A stretch of 64,000 bases of DNA from Plantago ovata (Eukaryota; Streptophyta; Magnoliopsida; Lamiales; Plantaginaceae): positions 20,679,033 to 20,743,032 of the forward strand of contig CM051456.1 in assembly GCA_028274465.1 (NCBI GenBank). Reading direction: 5' to 3'. The notes beneath the pieces were generated by a model that made no database searches, was not told the origin of the DNA, and was given only the letters and a program-made list of their open reading frames with translations. The number at the start of each line of letters is the position of its first letter. Positions within the stretch are counted from its first letter, which is position 1. This document shows positions 12,884-23,799 of the stretch, one piece after another. The position numbers and the translations under genes were made by a program.

Positions 12884-14485
12884 TCAAGGGAATTTCCAAG
12901 CAGAAAGAGAGAAAATTGGAGTACCCTTCCAACCCACCAGCAGACATTTGCTACCTATATCCAGAGTGCACCATTCACCACGGGGCAACTTGTCCAGAAC
13001 CAAACAAGCCTGATACACAGATGCTGTGCTAAGTTCCATTTCTATCATCCCAAATCTGCCAAAGAAGGCCCTCCATACATTGATACTCACACTTCTGATC
13101 ACCCTATCATACCCTTCTGCAGCAACAATGTCCAGTATATCAGAACGACATATTCTTGATTCAATCCTCATCCTATGCTCACTGTCCCGGGGCATGATTT
13201 CCTCAAGGCTATCAAACATCGCACCAAAGAAGAACATTGCTTCAATAAAACGATTCACAAATGAAGGTGAGTTATGATTTGCCTCTACTTCAACAACCAT
13301 CATCACTGATGGTCTAATCTTTTGAATTACTGTCATTAGATTCTTTAAGCAAACAGGCTTCGAGATCAGGTTCCTTAACAGACAGTGAAAGATAAGTGCC
13401 ACGGTCTCATCATCTTCTATGCCGAAATGTTCTTCCTTGAGATCTATAATGCTTGACAAAAACACTACCTTGTAAGAGAAAGGTAAGTTTAAGTGTTTAG
13501 CAAAGCTTTCTAACAGTTTCCCTGATCTATGGGCGCTTCGCTCGTCTACAGTTTCAACAATCGTAACTTTTAGATTTATACTCTCCAATTTCTGCGCGGC
13601 TAAATCTTGCATGAATGCTGCCAGGTGCAAACCTTTCATAATATGAAAATCAATAATATGAACCTTGCATTTCATTTTTACATTTTCAAAAAGTGTCTGC
13701 GCGGCTGTAAAGTTCACAACTTGAAAGAAAGGAAGCTTATCATGCATTTCGAGTAGTGCAAGGATATTCTTATGCACAGAATTAGCATCAACCACATGTT
13801 TTCTCCCCGAACCAGTTTTGTTTTTTATCCTCTCGACAAGCGCTTCAGAGAAATAAGATACAATTCTTTGCACTGGAGTACCAGTAGTGGATGCTATCCA
13901 TTGACAGTTATCCAGTAGTTTACCTGCTCGGTCATATTTCCCAGACCGCACCTTCTCAGCCGCAGCAAGAAGAAGTTGAGCTAATTCAACATCTTGTTTG
14001 TCTTCTGAGCCCAAGTCACAGAGAGAGGATTCATACGGGTGTTTGAATGTATTGATGTTTGTAAACTGTTGTGAAGAAAACTGCACGAACCGCTCCCCTG
14101 CCAGCCTCAGAATTTTCTCCGTGGACAGCTTCTGCAAAACTTCAGTAAAGGAAGAAGGACCTACTTGAGCATTGTTCAGCTGTGGAGTCTGTCCTGATGA
14201 TAAGAACGTTGATTTTGAATGGCGTAGCACACGCAGCTCTTCATCTGGCTGCTCTTGAATCTCCTTATGCTTACGCCCTGAGAGCAGGTCCTCGACCGGA
14301 TTCTCCTGGTATAATCCATACTTGTTGCAGAATGAATCAATATCACCCCAGCCAGGTATGTCTGATACATCTTGTTGTTTTCCTACATCTGGAATGGATG
14401 TCCCATGAAATTTAAGAGGATTATAAGCTCCTTGAATCCGACTGAACTTGGAGGAAGCTAGAATCTTGAAGGGATTATCCATCAC
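12884..14485 (-). CDS. GRAS-family transcriptional regulator, tandem copy 2
   Basis: Single-exon gene, 533 aa, closest in the window to copy 1. Shared N-terminal block WGDIDSFCNKYGLYQENPVEDLL; then KLSTEKILRLAGERFVQFSS, heptad I (VELAQLLLAAAEKV), VHIID motif as VHIIDFHIMKGLH, PFYRE-like SVMMVVEVEANHNSPSFVNRF, and SAW block VGWKGTPIFSLSAWK. The VHIID block has H and M where copy 1 has Q and S (FHIMKGLHLAAF against FQISTGLQWPAF), a possible sign of divergence. The acidic, Gln-rich stretch seen in copy 1 between the N-terminal block and KLST is shorter here. The first of two adjacent ATGs was taken as the start. Tandem duplication with copy 1 is clear; function beyond GRAS regulation is not visible. 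Confidence 0.91.
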   Translation of the reverse strand: MMDNPFKILASSKFSRIQGAYNPLKFHGTSIPDVGKQQDVSDIPGWGDIDSFCNKYGLYQENPVEDLLSGRKHKEIQEQPDEELRVLRHSKSTFLSSGQTPQLNNAQVGPSSFTEVLQKLSTEKILRLAGERFVQFSSQQFTNINTFKHPYESSLCDLGSEDKQDVELAQLLLAAAEKVRSGKYDRAGKLLDNCQWIASTTGTPVQRIVSYFSEALVERIKNKTGSGRKHVVDANSVHKNILALLEMHDKLPFFQVVNFTAAQTLFENVKMKCKVHIIDFHIMKGLHLAAFMQDLAAQKLESINLKVTIVETVDERSAHRSGKLLESFAKHLNLPFSYKVVFLSSIIDLKEEHFGIEDDETVALIFHCLLRNLISKPVCLKNLMTVIQKIRPSVMMVVEVEANHNSPSFVNRFIEAMFFFGAMFDSLEEIMPRDSEHRMRIESRICRSDILDIVAAEGYDRVIRSVSINVWRAFFGRFGMIEMELSTASVYQACLVLDKLPRGEWCTLDIGSKCLLVGWKGTPIFSLSAWKFP

Positions 14486-15230
14486 TGAGCACTAATAAAT
14501 CAAGAGGTCAATCTTATACATATAGTGTTTGTTGCTTCTTCAACACTTCAGCTCATGTATATCACACAGTGTTTTACACCCCCAAGTATTGTCCAATTCG
14601 ACGTTGATGATTCCACAACCACATCAACACGATGTCATATTGATGTTATGATGACATCCTCAAGGCACAATTTTGGAGATGTGGTACTAAAGATAATACT
14701 TACAATAAATATATGGGATTGTTTGTGAGAAATCCCTGAAAATGGAAACTTGAGAAAGAACAAAACGTTGCTATCAATAAAAGAGGTAGGAACAGACATG
14801 AAACAATGGGTCACATAGTGAACATTATTGGTAAAGTCATCAATTTGGCATAGAGTGGAGGATTTTCACTAGATTAGATATGATGAACTTCTGAGTTCTG
14901 TCATTGAAGAATCAAATCTTGCCACCTACTTTAGTACGAACGACGTACAAAATATACCTTTGTGAAACAAGAATGTTGATTCTTTATGTAACATAACGAG
15001 CTAGACGGCTAAGTATCCAATGCTTCGATGACAATAGACAGAGATAAATTTAAGAGGCCTTTTAGGCACGCAACTAGCATATAAGATATAACAACAGTCC
15101 ACTGTACGTAGCTGTCAGAGAATTTTATATCTGACGGCTTCACAATGGTTGACAGAGTAATCTGAAGTATGAATCAATTCAATTCTGCACAGTGTAGATG
15201 AAATACAGTCCACATTAGCATGAACTGAAT
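14486..15230. other. Intergenic between GRAS copy 2 and the GRAS pseudogene
   Basis: Presumed promoter of copy 2. AT-rich; no gene or defined repeat seen. Confidence 0.4.
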
Positions 15231-15283
15231 CAGAAGCAGATCTTAGGTTACATTATGCTGAACCTTTCATTTTATGAGAGAAA

Positions 15284-16453
15284 AAAAAAACATCAGTGAT
15301 GGTCTGATCTTTTGAATTACCACCATTAGATTCTTTAAGAAAACTGGCCGGCTTTGATATCAGAATCCTTAACGCATAATGGAAAAGAAGCAAAACAGCT
15401 AATCAGCTTCTATGTTAAAGTTTTAATTCTTCCTTGAGATCTATGGTGTCTAGCCAGAAGACCACATTGTACGATAAAAAAGAAAGTTTAAATACTTAGC
15501 CAGAAGAGTTTCCTGATCTATGTGTACCCTGTGTCTGCAGTTTCAATGACTATATTTTCAGAAATAGACCCTCCAATTCCTGTGCAGCTAAAGCTTGCTT
15601 GAATGCTGCCAAGTGCAAACCTTCCAGAATCTGATAATCAATAACATGAACCATTGATTTACATTTTCAAGTTTTAAGAAAGTGTCTGTGAAGCTGTGAA
15701 GTTCACAACTTGAAAGACAATACCTAGCAACTAATCCAAGGACATCACCAGCTTTTCAGTTCTCCTCCAAAACTGTTTAATTCTTGATCCTTGATGAGCG
15801 CTTCAGAGAATTAATACGAGAGAAGTCTTGCACTGGAGTACCTGTAGTTGTTGCTATACATCGACAGTTATTGAGTAGTTTACTTGCTTAGTCATATTTC
15901 CCAAAGCGTACCTTCTCAGCCCCAGCTAGAAGTTGATGCAGTTTTAACATCTTCTTTCTGTTCTGAACAGAGGAGCTATATAGCTGCGCAAACATGTTGA
16001 GTTATAAACTGATAAACTCATCTGAAGAAAATTGCATAATCCATTCTCCCACCAATCTAAGAAATTTCGACAGCTTCTCACAACCATCAATTTCAGCTGC
16101 ACGCTTACCAGTAATAGTATTGTTCATGCTTTTCCGATTTTTGATCATGTCCTGATCTATAAGGAAGTCTTTCAGTTTTAGCTGATGTGACAATAAAAAT
16201 GTAGAATTTAGGATATAATATGAGCCCCTCTTCGTCTGGCTCCTCCCAAGCACATTCTTAAGCAATGAAAGCAGATCCTCAACCAAAATCTATATTTATT
16301 ACAAAATTAATCAATATCTCCTCACTCAGGTAAATCTGATACCTTACAGTGTTTTCTTACATCCGACTGGTGCCCTGTGAAATTTGGAGAAGTACCTCCT
16401 CCTTGAGTCCGACTGGACTTTGAGAAAGCAAGAATCTGGAATGGATTAGCCAT
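15284..16453 (-). pseudogene. Decayed GRAS gene (tandem copy 3)
   Basis: Aligns with copy 2 along its length but is broken. The start is recognisable at 16453 (MANPFQILAFSKSSR, cf. MDNPFKILASSKFSR), then a GDI..FCNKY block, a fragment reading EKLSKFLRLVGEWIMQFSS (about 16020-16085), the AEKVR-like block near 15910, the GTPVQ region near 15835 and the KIRPS-like region at 15300-15330. Many stops and indels interrupt it. The last ~130 codons (rest of PFYRE plus SAW) are missing: homology stops at an A-run (15283-15293), and the sequence beyond it matches DNA that lies about 250 bp beyond the stop of copy 1. The 3' coding end was therefore probably lost by internal deletion. Confidence 0.85.
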
Positions 16454-16895
16454 CTCAAGGCAGAAATAAATTAGCAAACTGATCTTAAATGAACTCTGAT
16501 GCTTGTTTGACTAACATGAAGATCGAGAACACATTGTTATGCCAATATTTTCTACAGGAAAAACATGAGAAAGGACAAAAGGTTGCTATTCTCTAGGGTT
16601 TGTTGAAACAAACAGGAAAAAACGGAAACTGCAACATAGTGAATATTATACTCTATTAGGTAAGCATGAAATAAGGATTTCACTAAATTAGGTATAAACT
16701 TGTGTTATTGAAGAATCAAAGCCGGCAACCTATGTTTCTACACTACCTTCGCAAACAAGAAAGCTGTCTCTTGATGTTACATAATGACGAACATGCATGG
16801 CAAAGCATCCAATGATATATTCTCTGGTTCAATGACTTTTAATCCTGCACACAAAGATGAATCTTCTTTCAGACAGCCAGCATGTGTTTATCCTA
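16454..16895. other. Intergenic, no gene seen
   Basis: Former promoter of the pseudogene and 3' flank of the next GRAS gene. Nothing else recognised. Confidence 0.4.
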
Positions 16896-18539
16896 TCACG
16901 AAAATTTCCAGATTGTAAGGGAATGGAGAGGTGTTCCTTTCCATCCGACAACAAGACCTTTCCCATTTGAGTCGAGACTGCAGGAGCTTCCCTGTGCAAA
17001 CCGCTTCAGAACTAAACTAGCTTGATACCTGGATGACTCACTGAGCTCGATTTCTGTCATTCCAAACCTAGCCAGAAATGCTCTCCACACGTTGATTTTG
17101 ACATCTCTGGTGACCCTCTCCTGACCATCAGATGCAACTATATTCAAGATCCCTTCACGGGAATAAACTCCTTCAAGCATTATCCTGGATTGGTCGTCTC
17201 TCGCCAAACTATCTTCCAAGCAATCAAAAAATACACCGTAGAAGAAGAGTGCTTCAATGAAGCGCTGTACAAATGAAGGGGAATTAGTATTTGCTTCTAC
17301 TTCAGTGACCACCATCAGAGCCGGCTTGCATCTTGCTATTACTCTCATTAAATTTTCTAAACAGTCAGACCTTGATAACATTGACCGTAGCATGAGATAT
17401 GAGTAAAAAACAACAGTTTCATCTGTATTGATGTTTAAGACATCTTCCCTGAAATGCCTCATGTCTGTTAGATAAACTGCATTGAATGTAAATGGCAGTT
17501 TTAAGGACTGCGCGAAACTTGTTAATCTCTTGCCAGTTTCCTCTATATAACGTTGATCTGATGTTCCAACAGCAGTAATTTTGAGATGTTGTATCTGGCA
17601 TTCAGCAAGTCCTTGCATCAGGGCTGTACACTGGATTCCACTCCGAATCTGGAGATCAATCAGATGGATCTTTCCATCCGTTTTAACATTTTCGATGATT
17701 GCTTGTACCCCAGCAAATTGCATGACTTGGACAAACGGTAACTTCTGAAAAGTTGCCAAGAACGTATTGTTTGTACCCAATGCGAGCCGTTTACATAAAA
17801 CTTCAGTTGGGTTTTCCTTCTCGATGGTGATCATCCCGAACTCTCTACGAATCTTCTCTTGTAGAGCGTCTGTAAAATAGAAAGCAATCCTCTGCACTGG
17901 TGTACCAACATCAGACGCCATATACCGACAACGGGAAATAGTCTCAGCTGCTACATCATATTGCTGGCATCTCACTTTCTCTGCCGCGGATAGAAGAAGG
18001 CTCACAAGTTCCACGTCTCTTGCTTCGTCTATCGAAAGTCCAGAGAGAGAGGGACCATACGGATTTATAAACATGGAAATACCATCAACCTTGTTGGTGG
18101 AGAACTGTACGAACCTTTCTCCAGCAACCCTCAAGATTTCCTCGGTTGACAATTCCCGCCCACCTCCATTAGTCCCGTTCCTCGGATCATCCATTTTCTC
18201 GTCTCTTGGCATCATAGATCCCTTACTGTAATTGTTCAATATCTCCATCTGTGCAAGAGAAACAGAATTCGGCTTATCATCAACTGGTGTGCCGATAAGT
18301 TCTGATGGTGATGCCTGAATGCTGTCATCAGAGTGATCATGCTTCATCCAGTCATCAGAAACCGCTTCCTGTTGATTCGCCATGCTACTTTCTTGACCAA
18401 ACACCGAAGAAAGTAAGTCCATGAAGCTGCATTCATCCATTTCGAACCACGGATCTTGATCGCTTCTGACTCCATCCTTCCCACATCCAGCCACAACAGT
18501 GTCTGAATCACATGACATGCTATTGAACTGAAACTCCAT
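16896..18539 (-). CDS. GRAS-family transcriptional regulator, tandem copy 4 (diverged)
   Basis: Single-exon gene, 547 aa. It shares LSTEEILRVAGERFVQFS with the other copies, then heptad I (VELVSLLLSAAEKV), VHIID motif as IHLIDLQIRSGIQ, PFYRE-like ALMVVTEVEANTNSPSFVQRF, and SAW block VGWKGTPLHSLTIWKFS. The N-terminus differs: MEFQFNSMSCDSDTVVAG, followed by an acidic DPWFEMDECSFMDLLSSVFG segment that could be a transactivation-type region (inference). It lacks the WGDI..FCNKYG block of copies 1 and 2 and a DELLA motif. Its length is normal and the frame is clean. Probably the ancestral-type member from which copies 1-3 diverged, or an older duplicate. Same orientation as the other GRAS copies. 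Confidence 0.92.
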   Translation of the reverse strand: MEFQFNSMSCDSDTVVAGCGKDGVRSDQDPWFEMDECSFMDLLSSVFGQESSMANQQEAVSDDWMKHDHSDDSIQASPSELIGTPVDDKPNSVSLAQMEILNNYSKGSMMPRDEKMDDPRNGTNGGGRELSTEEILRVAGERFVQFSTNKVDGISMFINPYGPSLSGLSIDEARDVELVSLLLSAAEKVRCQQYDVAAETISRCRYMASDVGTPVQRIAFYFTDALQEKIRREFGMITIEKENPTEVLCKRLALGTNNTFLATFQKLPFVQVMQFAGVQAIIENVKTDGKIHLIDLQIRSGIQCTALMQGLAECQIQHLKITAVGTSDQRYIEETGKRLTSFAQSLKLPFTFNAVYLTDMRHFREDVLNINTDETVVFYSYLMLRSMLSRSDCLENLMRVIARCKPALMVVTEVEANTNSPSFVQRFIEALFFYGVFFDCLEDSLARDDQSRIMLEGVYSREGILNIVASDGQERVTRDVKINVWRAFLARFGMTEIELSESSRYQASLVLKRFAQGSSCSLDSNGKGLVVGWKGTPLHSLTIWKFS

Positions 18540-20935
18540 ACTCAGAAAAAACTAAGTTTTTGAAGTTCGATTCACTAGCCAGGTTATCAGTAACAATAAA
18601 TACTGATAAAAAAAGATATCTAAAATGGATCTGAGTTTCAAGATCCTCTGCTTAAAATGGAAAAAGAAATGTGTATGCAAACAAAATGAATGCTTTCTTT
18701 CACCTACACGCAAAGTTTCAGGTTGAGTACTTGAATTGAAGACAGTGAACATCTAGGCAAGATGATATAATGTTTTAAGTCAAATTTCGCAACACGAGCG
18801 GCCAGTGCAGGCCGGGTAAGATTAAAGAATAGATTGGTGAACCATGACAAGTTAGTATATGACATATGTGACAAAGGCAAGTAACCAATGACTACATGAG
18901 TTGAAGAAGTACCATATAGTATTAAGTAAAACAAGGATATATAACTAAAGTTTCCTACAGTTGAGTTGATTAGATCAATGCGAAATCAGTCATGTTGACT
19001 AGCTCCAAATACATCTGTCCATGGCCTGCAAGATATGATATTAGTTGCGTAAAAGGGAAGTTCTTTCGCCTTTCACTATCACATTGTAGTTAGTGTTAGG
19101 CAAATGAGAAGCATAAATCAATTCATGATATAAGAGACAAAACTAGCATACGAGTACGTACGGGGTAGAGAGGCAATAAGACAAACAGATTATGTGCATT
19201 CTTCAACTGCTCCAGGCCAACCAAGCATTAAATAAAACAAACGTGTGATTTACTTTAATAATGAACTTATTTATTTGTAGTAAATTTTAACTGAACTAAC
19301 TGATTATTGTTTCAGATGAAAGTATTGGAAGGCATTAGAAGAAAGGATTGGAACAGAATTTGTCCAAGGATTAAACCGTGAAGAATTGAAAAGTAATGGG
19401 GCCAAAAATAAAGGCGCCATAAGCGAAGGGGGTATAAAAAGATAATAAAGGGAAGATGACATGATCCAATCATAAAGAAACACCACAAATTTTTATTTTA
19501 TTATTCATTTATTTTTTAAACATCAAATCTACTTATTCTACTCCTATTCTTACACTACTTTAGAACCTTATAACTACAAATATACATATACTTATTCTTA
19601 TTGATACTCCAACACCATTATCACCATGGCGAACGGAAGAGATGAGCAGTGAACAAGAAGAGGTGTACCAAGACCAATCACAACAAATCAAAACGGTACA
19701 ATTGCAGTACCAAGAAAACTGTATCTTGTTCATCATCACCCTTCGGATCATCGATCAAAAAAGTGTTTTGTGTAATACTCATCCGTTTTTTAGTTTGTTT
19801 TCGAGCGGTTTTTAAGGAGGTTGGTATAATGTGTGTGGTGTTTGATTTATTGACATGACACACAATAAAGTTATGAGATACAAATTTGTCAAAAAAAAAA
19901 CCGAAAACAATTTAAAGAAACGAATTAAAAGTGAAATACGTATGAGTTTTCTTTACGACATAGTCATATGTACACTCGGTTGTAATTATCTCTTTAATTT
20001 TAGAAAATTATTGTCCAATAAATAGGACAATTAGTTCAAGAACAAATACAAACATATTTTTATATGGTTCAACAAATAAAAGTGAAATTGGAGGGAAGGT
20101 TTGTATACCCGCCCCAACGTTCCCTCCAACTCCACCATTATTTGTGGCCGTGGGTGTACTATTATGGCATCTAAATCTTGCACGCGATTTTCCAATATGA
20201 CAACTTACTAAGTATTCTTTTCGGACGGTGAATTGATGTAAACAAATATTATTTTGATAGTGGTAATTTGGAGTACCATTCGCGGTTTGTGTACTTGATA
20301 CAACTTGAAGTGTACTTTTTGAATTTTACCATTTGGTAATCATATGTTAACGCCTAACATGCTATTTTGAGATCGATGGAATTCATGATCGCACATCGCA
20401 CCAATTTGGAGGTGCTGGCGAAATATCTTAAAGTTAACCTCTAGCCCAATTAGGAATAACTCATTTGACAGGCTTGTATTACAATCAAAGCATCTCTACG
20501 GCGGTGTACCTCCATAAAACATCAATTTACATATAAACGCATTTATCACATCCGTGAGTGTGAACTCCATATACCAATCAATGGCAGTTGTTATATGGTG
20601 GGGGGGGGGGGGGGTGTGCATCAAATCAGTGTTGCGATTATATCATATAGTCGTCCCCAACTACCAGACTCTATTTGGTTGGGCACCAAAAACACCCAAT
20701 AGTGAACCAAATGTTGCAACTTCATCGTTAGATTAGGCAATAAGGATAGGGAACATCTACCAAACGGCTCCTCCTAAAGTGAAGAGCAACTATTGGAGAT
20801 GTGGTTACACACAAAACACCCAAATTTTTCCTATAATTCATTTTTTCTTATGACATATAATTAGTTCATCGGATTGATGTATAATTAATTTGGGATTGAC
20901 TACAGCTCAGGCGGAGTTAAGATTTCAAAATAGGA
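18540..20935. other. Intergenic; promoter of GRAS copy 4 and unassigned DNA
   Basis: The right flank of the GRAS cluster. No coding region that I can support. AT-rich with simple repeats. Confidence 0.4.
20600..20614. repeat. G15 homopolymer
   Basis: An uninterrupted run of 15 G on the + strand in otherwise AT-rich DNA. Such runs are mutable and may fold as G-quadruplexes; they can also be assembly-sensitive. Confidence 0.85.
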
Positions 20936-20939
20936 GTGA

Positions 20940-21262
20940 CGGTATATATACAGGGCTGAGCCCATATGATATGTTCACCCGCATAGGGCCCATAATTTCT
21001 TGGACCTCGAGTTTTATACTATAAATTAAAATTAACAAATAGTTGAACACAATATTAATATCGAATTACAAATTTGCATAAGTTTTGGATAAGAAAATAG
21101 TACGAATATTGAATTAGAAATTCGTACATAATTCATATTTAGAGTATATTGTATCTTTTTTTTTTCTTCCTCATATATATGTTAAATGTTAGATGTATGG
21201 TTTAATTTCAGTTTTGACATAGGGCTCCACAAAATTAAAGACAATATAGTTCTTATATATAA
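20940..21262 (+). repeat. Dispersed repeat family A, copy 1
   Basis: Contains GGACCTCGAGTTTTATA, followed by TAGTTGAACA, AATTTGCA, GGATAAGAAA and a T-rich run, then GTATGGTTTAAT and AATTAAAGACAATATA. The same words in the same order recur at 22484-22745, and in weaker form at 55000-55260, so this is an interspersed repeat. No ORF. Its class is unknown; a fragment of a transposon end is most likely. Confidence 0.7.
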
Positions 21263-21843
21263 TTTTGACTAACTAAAGACTAATTAAATACATTAGTGAA
21301 AAAATTATGGTGGTGAAAAGTATAATATTTCAGAAATATATATATATAAATTATCTAACTAACACTAAAGTACAAGTACGTAATAAAACACTCTTTATTC
21401 TACTAATGAATATGTGTGAACACGCATTTCTGCATAAGTGTATTCCATAAGTTTCCGCCATGAAAACGCGGCAGAAACTTAACCTACTAACAGGAAATAA
21501 ATACTGGCTTTGCATCAACGCCAAGTCCCTCAAACTGAAGTGGTCCACCAGTTTCTATACACATTATCCATAAGAAATAACTTGGTACTGGAATAGCATT
21601 TTGTCTTTCAACAAGAATCAAAGTGAACATTTTAATCAACTAGCCCAATTAAATTGTACGTCTATAAAGTGCAATAAATGGGAGAGGCTAAAAATGTGAT
21701 ACTCATTCCTCAAAATTCAGTATCTCACGACTTATTTGCACCACCATATTAACCATTTAGTAATTAACTATAGAAATTAACTTTCCTCATATTAATAAAA
21801 AATTTATACAGAGAGGTTATAAACTAACCAACTAACTAACTTG
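21263..21843. other. AT-rich intergenic
   Basis: No gene seen. Contains a short (AT)n stretch near 21340 and repeated AACTAACT words near 21826-21870. Confidence 0.4.
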
Positions 21844-22266
21844 CTAATTAAACTTTAAGTTACTAACTAACTGAACTGTCTCTAACCACATGGCCAAGAC
21901 ACGACAAGTGGGGCAAGTCATGGCTTGGACCAGCCACGAGTCGATGCAATCGACATGGAAGCCATGTTTGCACCGACTCATAACTAGATCTCACCTCCTC
22001 CCATTCTCCAAGTCCGCAAGGCAAATGGCGCAGTGTGAGAGTTCACTTTCGTCATTGCCGAAAGTGAATGTGGGGAGGCAGTCGATCTCCTCCTTCTTCA
22101 CAACCGCGAGAGGTGTCTGGGCGGGAGGCTGCAAGAAGTGCCGACAGGAGGCCCAAACTGCAATCACGGCCAGGATGCACAATAAGCCACCTAGGTTTGG
22201 AGTCAGAATTTGAAAATAAGGATATATGGCGGTATGCATGATCGTTCTGAGCTCATATATATTCAC
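21844..22266 (-). pseudogene. ATL-type RING-H2 E3 ubiquitin ligase gene, disrupted
   Basis: Reads from 22266 as an ATL-like protein: a hydrophobic segment (LLCILAVIAVWASC), a GLD-like region (EEIDCLPTFTF), then the first RING cysteines (CAICLADLENG). After ENGRR an in-frame TGA appears (about 21992-21994); the same frame then resumes with [20 protein letters not shown] and CPTCR, ending at a TAG at 21844-21846. Between the second and third RING cysteines there are 16 positions including the stop, against 15 in typical ATLs, so small indels have altered this loop. All eight zinc ligands (C, C, C, H, H, C, C, C) can still be read. Most likely a recent pseudogene; a sequencing error is the alternative. 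It lies between two copies of repeat family A. Confidence 0.8.
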
Positions 22267-22483
22267 CTTAAATTAAATTGCTTGGTGGTCTGAGTTGTAT
22301 TTATATAACAACAATACTACAATATTTGTGATAAAATAACAATATAACTAAGACTATCAACACATAATAGGGAATAAAATCTAAACTGCCCAGCTAGTCT
22401 TAGCCTGTGGTGTACTGGTGTAGACTTGGTACTAGTGGTTAGCTTGTGGTTGTGGTGTAGACTTGGTAAATTGAGGAATATCT

Positions 22484-22745
22484 TCAACACATAGGGTCTA
22501 TAATTTTTCGGACCTCGAGTTTTATATTATAAATTAACGTATAGTTGAACATAGTACATATATCAATTTAGAAATTTGCACGAATTTCGGATAAGAAATT
22601 AGTATAAATATGAACTTAGAAATTTGTACAAAAATAATATTTGCAGTAGATTGTATTTTTTTCCCTTATATTTTAAATGTCAGATGTGTATGGTTTAATT
22701 CAGTATTGAGACTCACACAATTAAAGACAATATAATTTGACTAAA
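22484..22745 (+). repeat. Dispersed repeat family A, copy 2
   Basis: Direct-orientation relative of 20940-21262: CGGACCTCGAGTTTTATATT, then TAGTTGAACA, AATTTGCACGAAT, TCGGATAAGAAA and the AATTAAAGACAATATAA end. The pair brackets the ATL pseudogene. Confidence 0.7.
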
Positions 22746-22793
22746 ATTAAAGACTAACGAAATAGATTAAAGAAAAACAATACTCCTAAGAGC

Positions 22794-23158
22794 ATTAATC
22801 CTTATGTATGGGCTCAACTAGAGAATTTTAACATAAAATCCCAACAAAAGTCCCTCCCAGATGACGTCTCAAAATGATTTTGGGGTTATTTGATGCTTTT
22901 AAGTGGGTTCCTATAACCATATTACTCCATATTATTGGAGTTTTTAAGGTGGATCCTATAGTAGGGGCGTAAATAAGGGCTACTATTTAGTAGCCCACGG
23001 TAGCCTCATAAAAGTCTCCATTGAAATCACTTTTAAGCTTAATTGGCGCTTTAAAGGCCTCAATTAAGTAAAAAAAAAAAAAAAAAAAAGACTTCATAAG
23101 GAGTTCTCTAATAATAATAAAATGGGTCCATTATATATAGACTCATTGTTAGTGTTCT
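22794..23158. mobile_element. Possible MITE (non-autonomous DNA transposon)
   Basis: About 365 bp without coding capacity. The left end reads AGAGCATTAATCC...GGGCTC, and the reverse complement of the right end reads AGAACACTAACAATGAG, an imperfect terminal inverted repeat of the GAGCATT type seen in plant MITEs. It contains an A20-like run at 23071-23089. Target duplication is unclear, so class and exact ends are tentative. Confidence 0.35.
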
Positions 23159-23469
23159 AAATTATATTTAAGTGACGATTGTTTCGTTTATTATATATAC
23201 TTACAAGTTAGATAACTTTAATTACATCCAAGTCCACGAATTTGACTTTCGGCGAACTTATTCTTGTAAATGACTTTTTTTATCCCCCTTGAAAAATCTG
23301 ATTTTTGAACAAATTGACACAAAATAGTCTACAATTAAGTAACATATATTCTCTAAATATCAAATTGGCCTAAAAAATTATCGTAGATGAAACCCCATTG
23401 AAATTAACGTTTCACAAATGTCCCAATATGTTCTTTTTAATATTCCTTCTTCTTCTTCAATCCGGTACC

Positions 23470-23790
23470 TGAGCAGCTCCGATTAGGGAGCTTTTGCAGC
23501 TCCCAGATCAGAGCAGCAAAACTCCTAATTTGGGAGTTGCAGCTCCTAATCATGAGCTGCAAAAGCTCCATGATCGGAGCTTTTTGCAGTTCCGATCACG
23601 GAGCTGCAAAAGCTCCCATATCGGAGCTGTTGCAGCTCCGTTCGGGAGCTGCAAAAGCTCCATGATCGGAGCTTTTTGCAGTTCCAATCGGGGAGCTGCA
23701 AAAGCTCCCATATCGGAGCTCGGAGCTGTTGCAACTCCGGTCGGGAGCTGTAAAAGCTCCTCAGAAGCTGCAAGCCCGGCACCGGCGAAA
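23470..23790. repeat. Array of GGAGCT...AGCTCC hairpins
   Basis: Built from the perfect inverted repeat GGAGCTGCAAAAGCTCC (6-bp stem, 5-nt loop) and variants. A unit of about 95 bp (two different hairpin halves, one with GATCGGAGC, one with CATATCGGAGC) is present twice, at about 23554-23648 and 23649-23748. ORFs read through it on both strands only because the repeat lacks stops. A related array is at 54590-54840. Followed by purine-rich DNA and TTAAGGCCGTGTTTGATTTGA, resembling a transposon end. Confidence 0.75.
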
Positions 23791-23799
23791 TCCGACACC

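Noticed and set aside
21890..22213. 107-codon + strand frame over the RING gene
   Set aside because: The minus strand encodes a recognisable ATL RING protein; this is its shadow.
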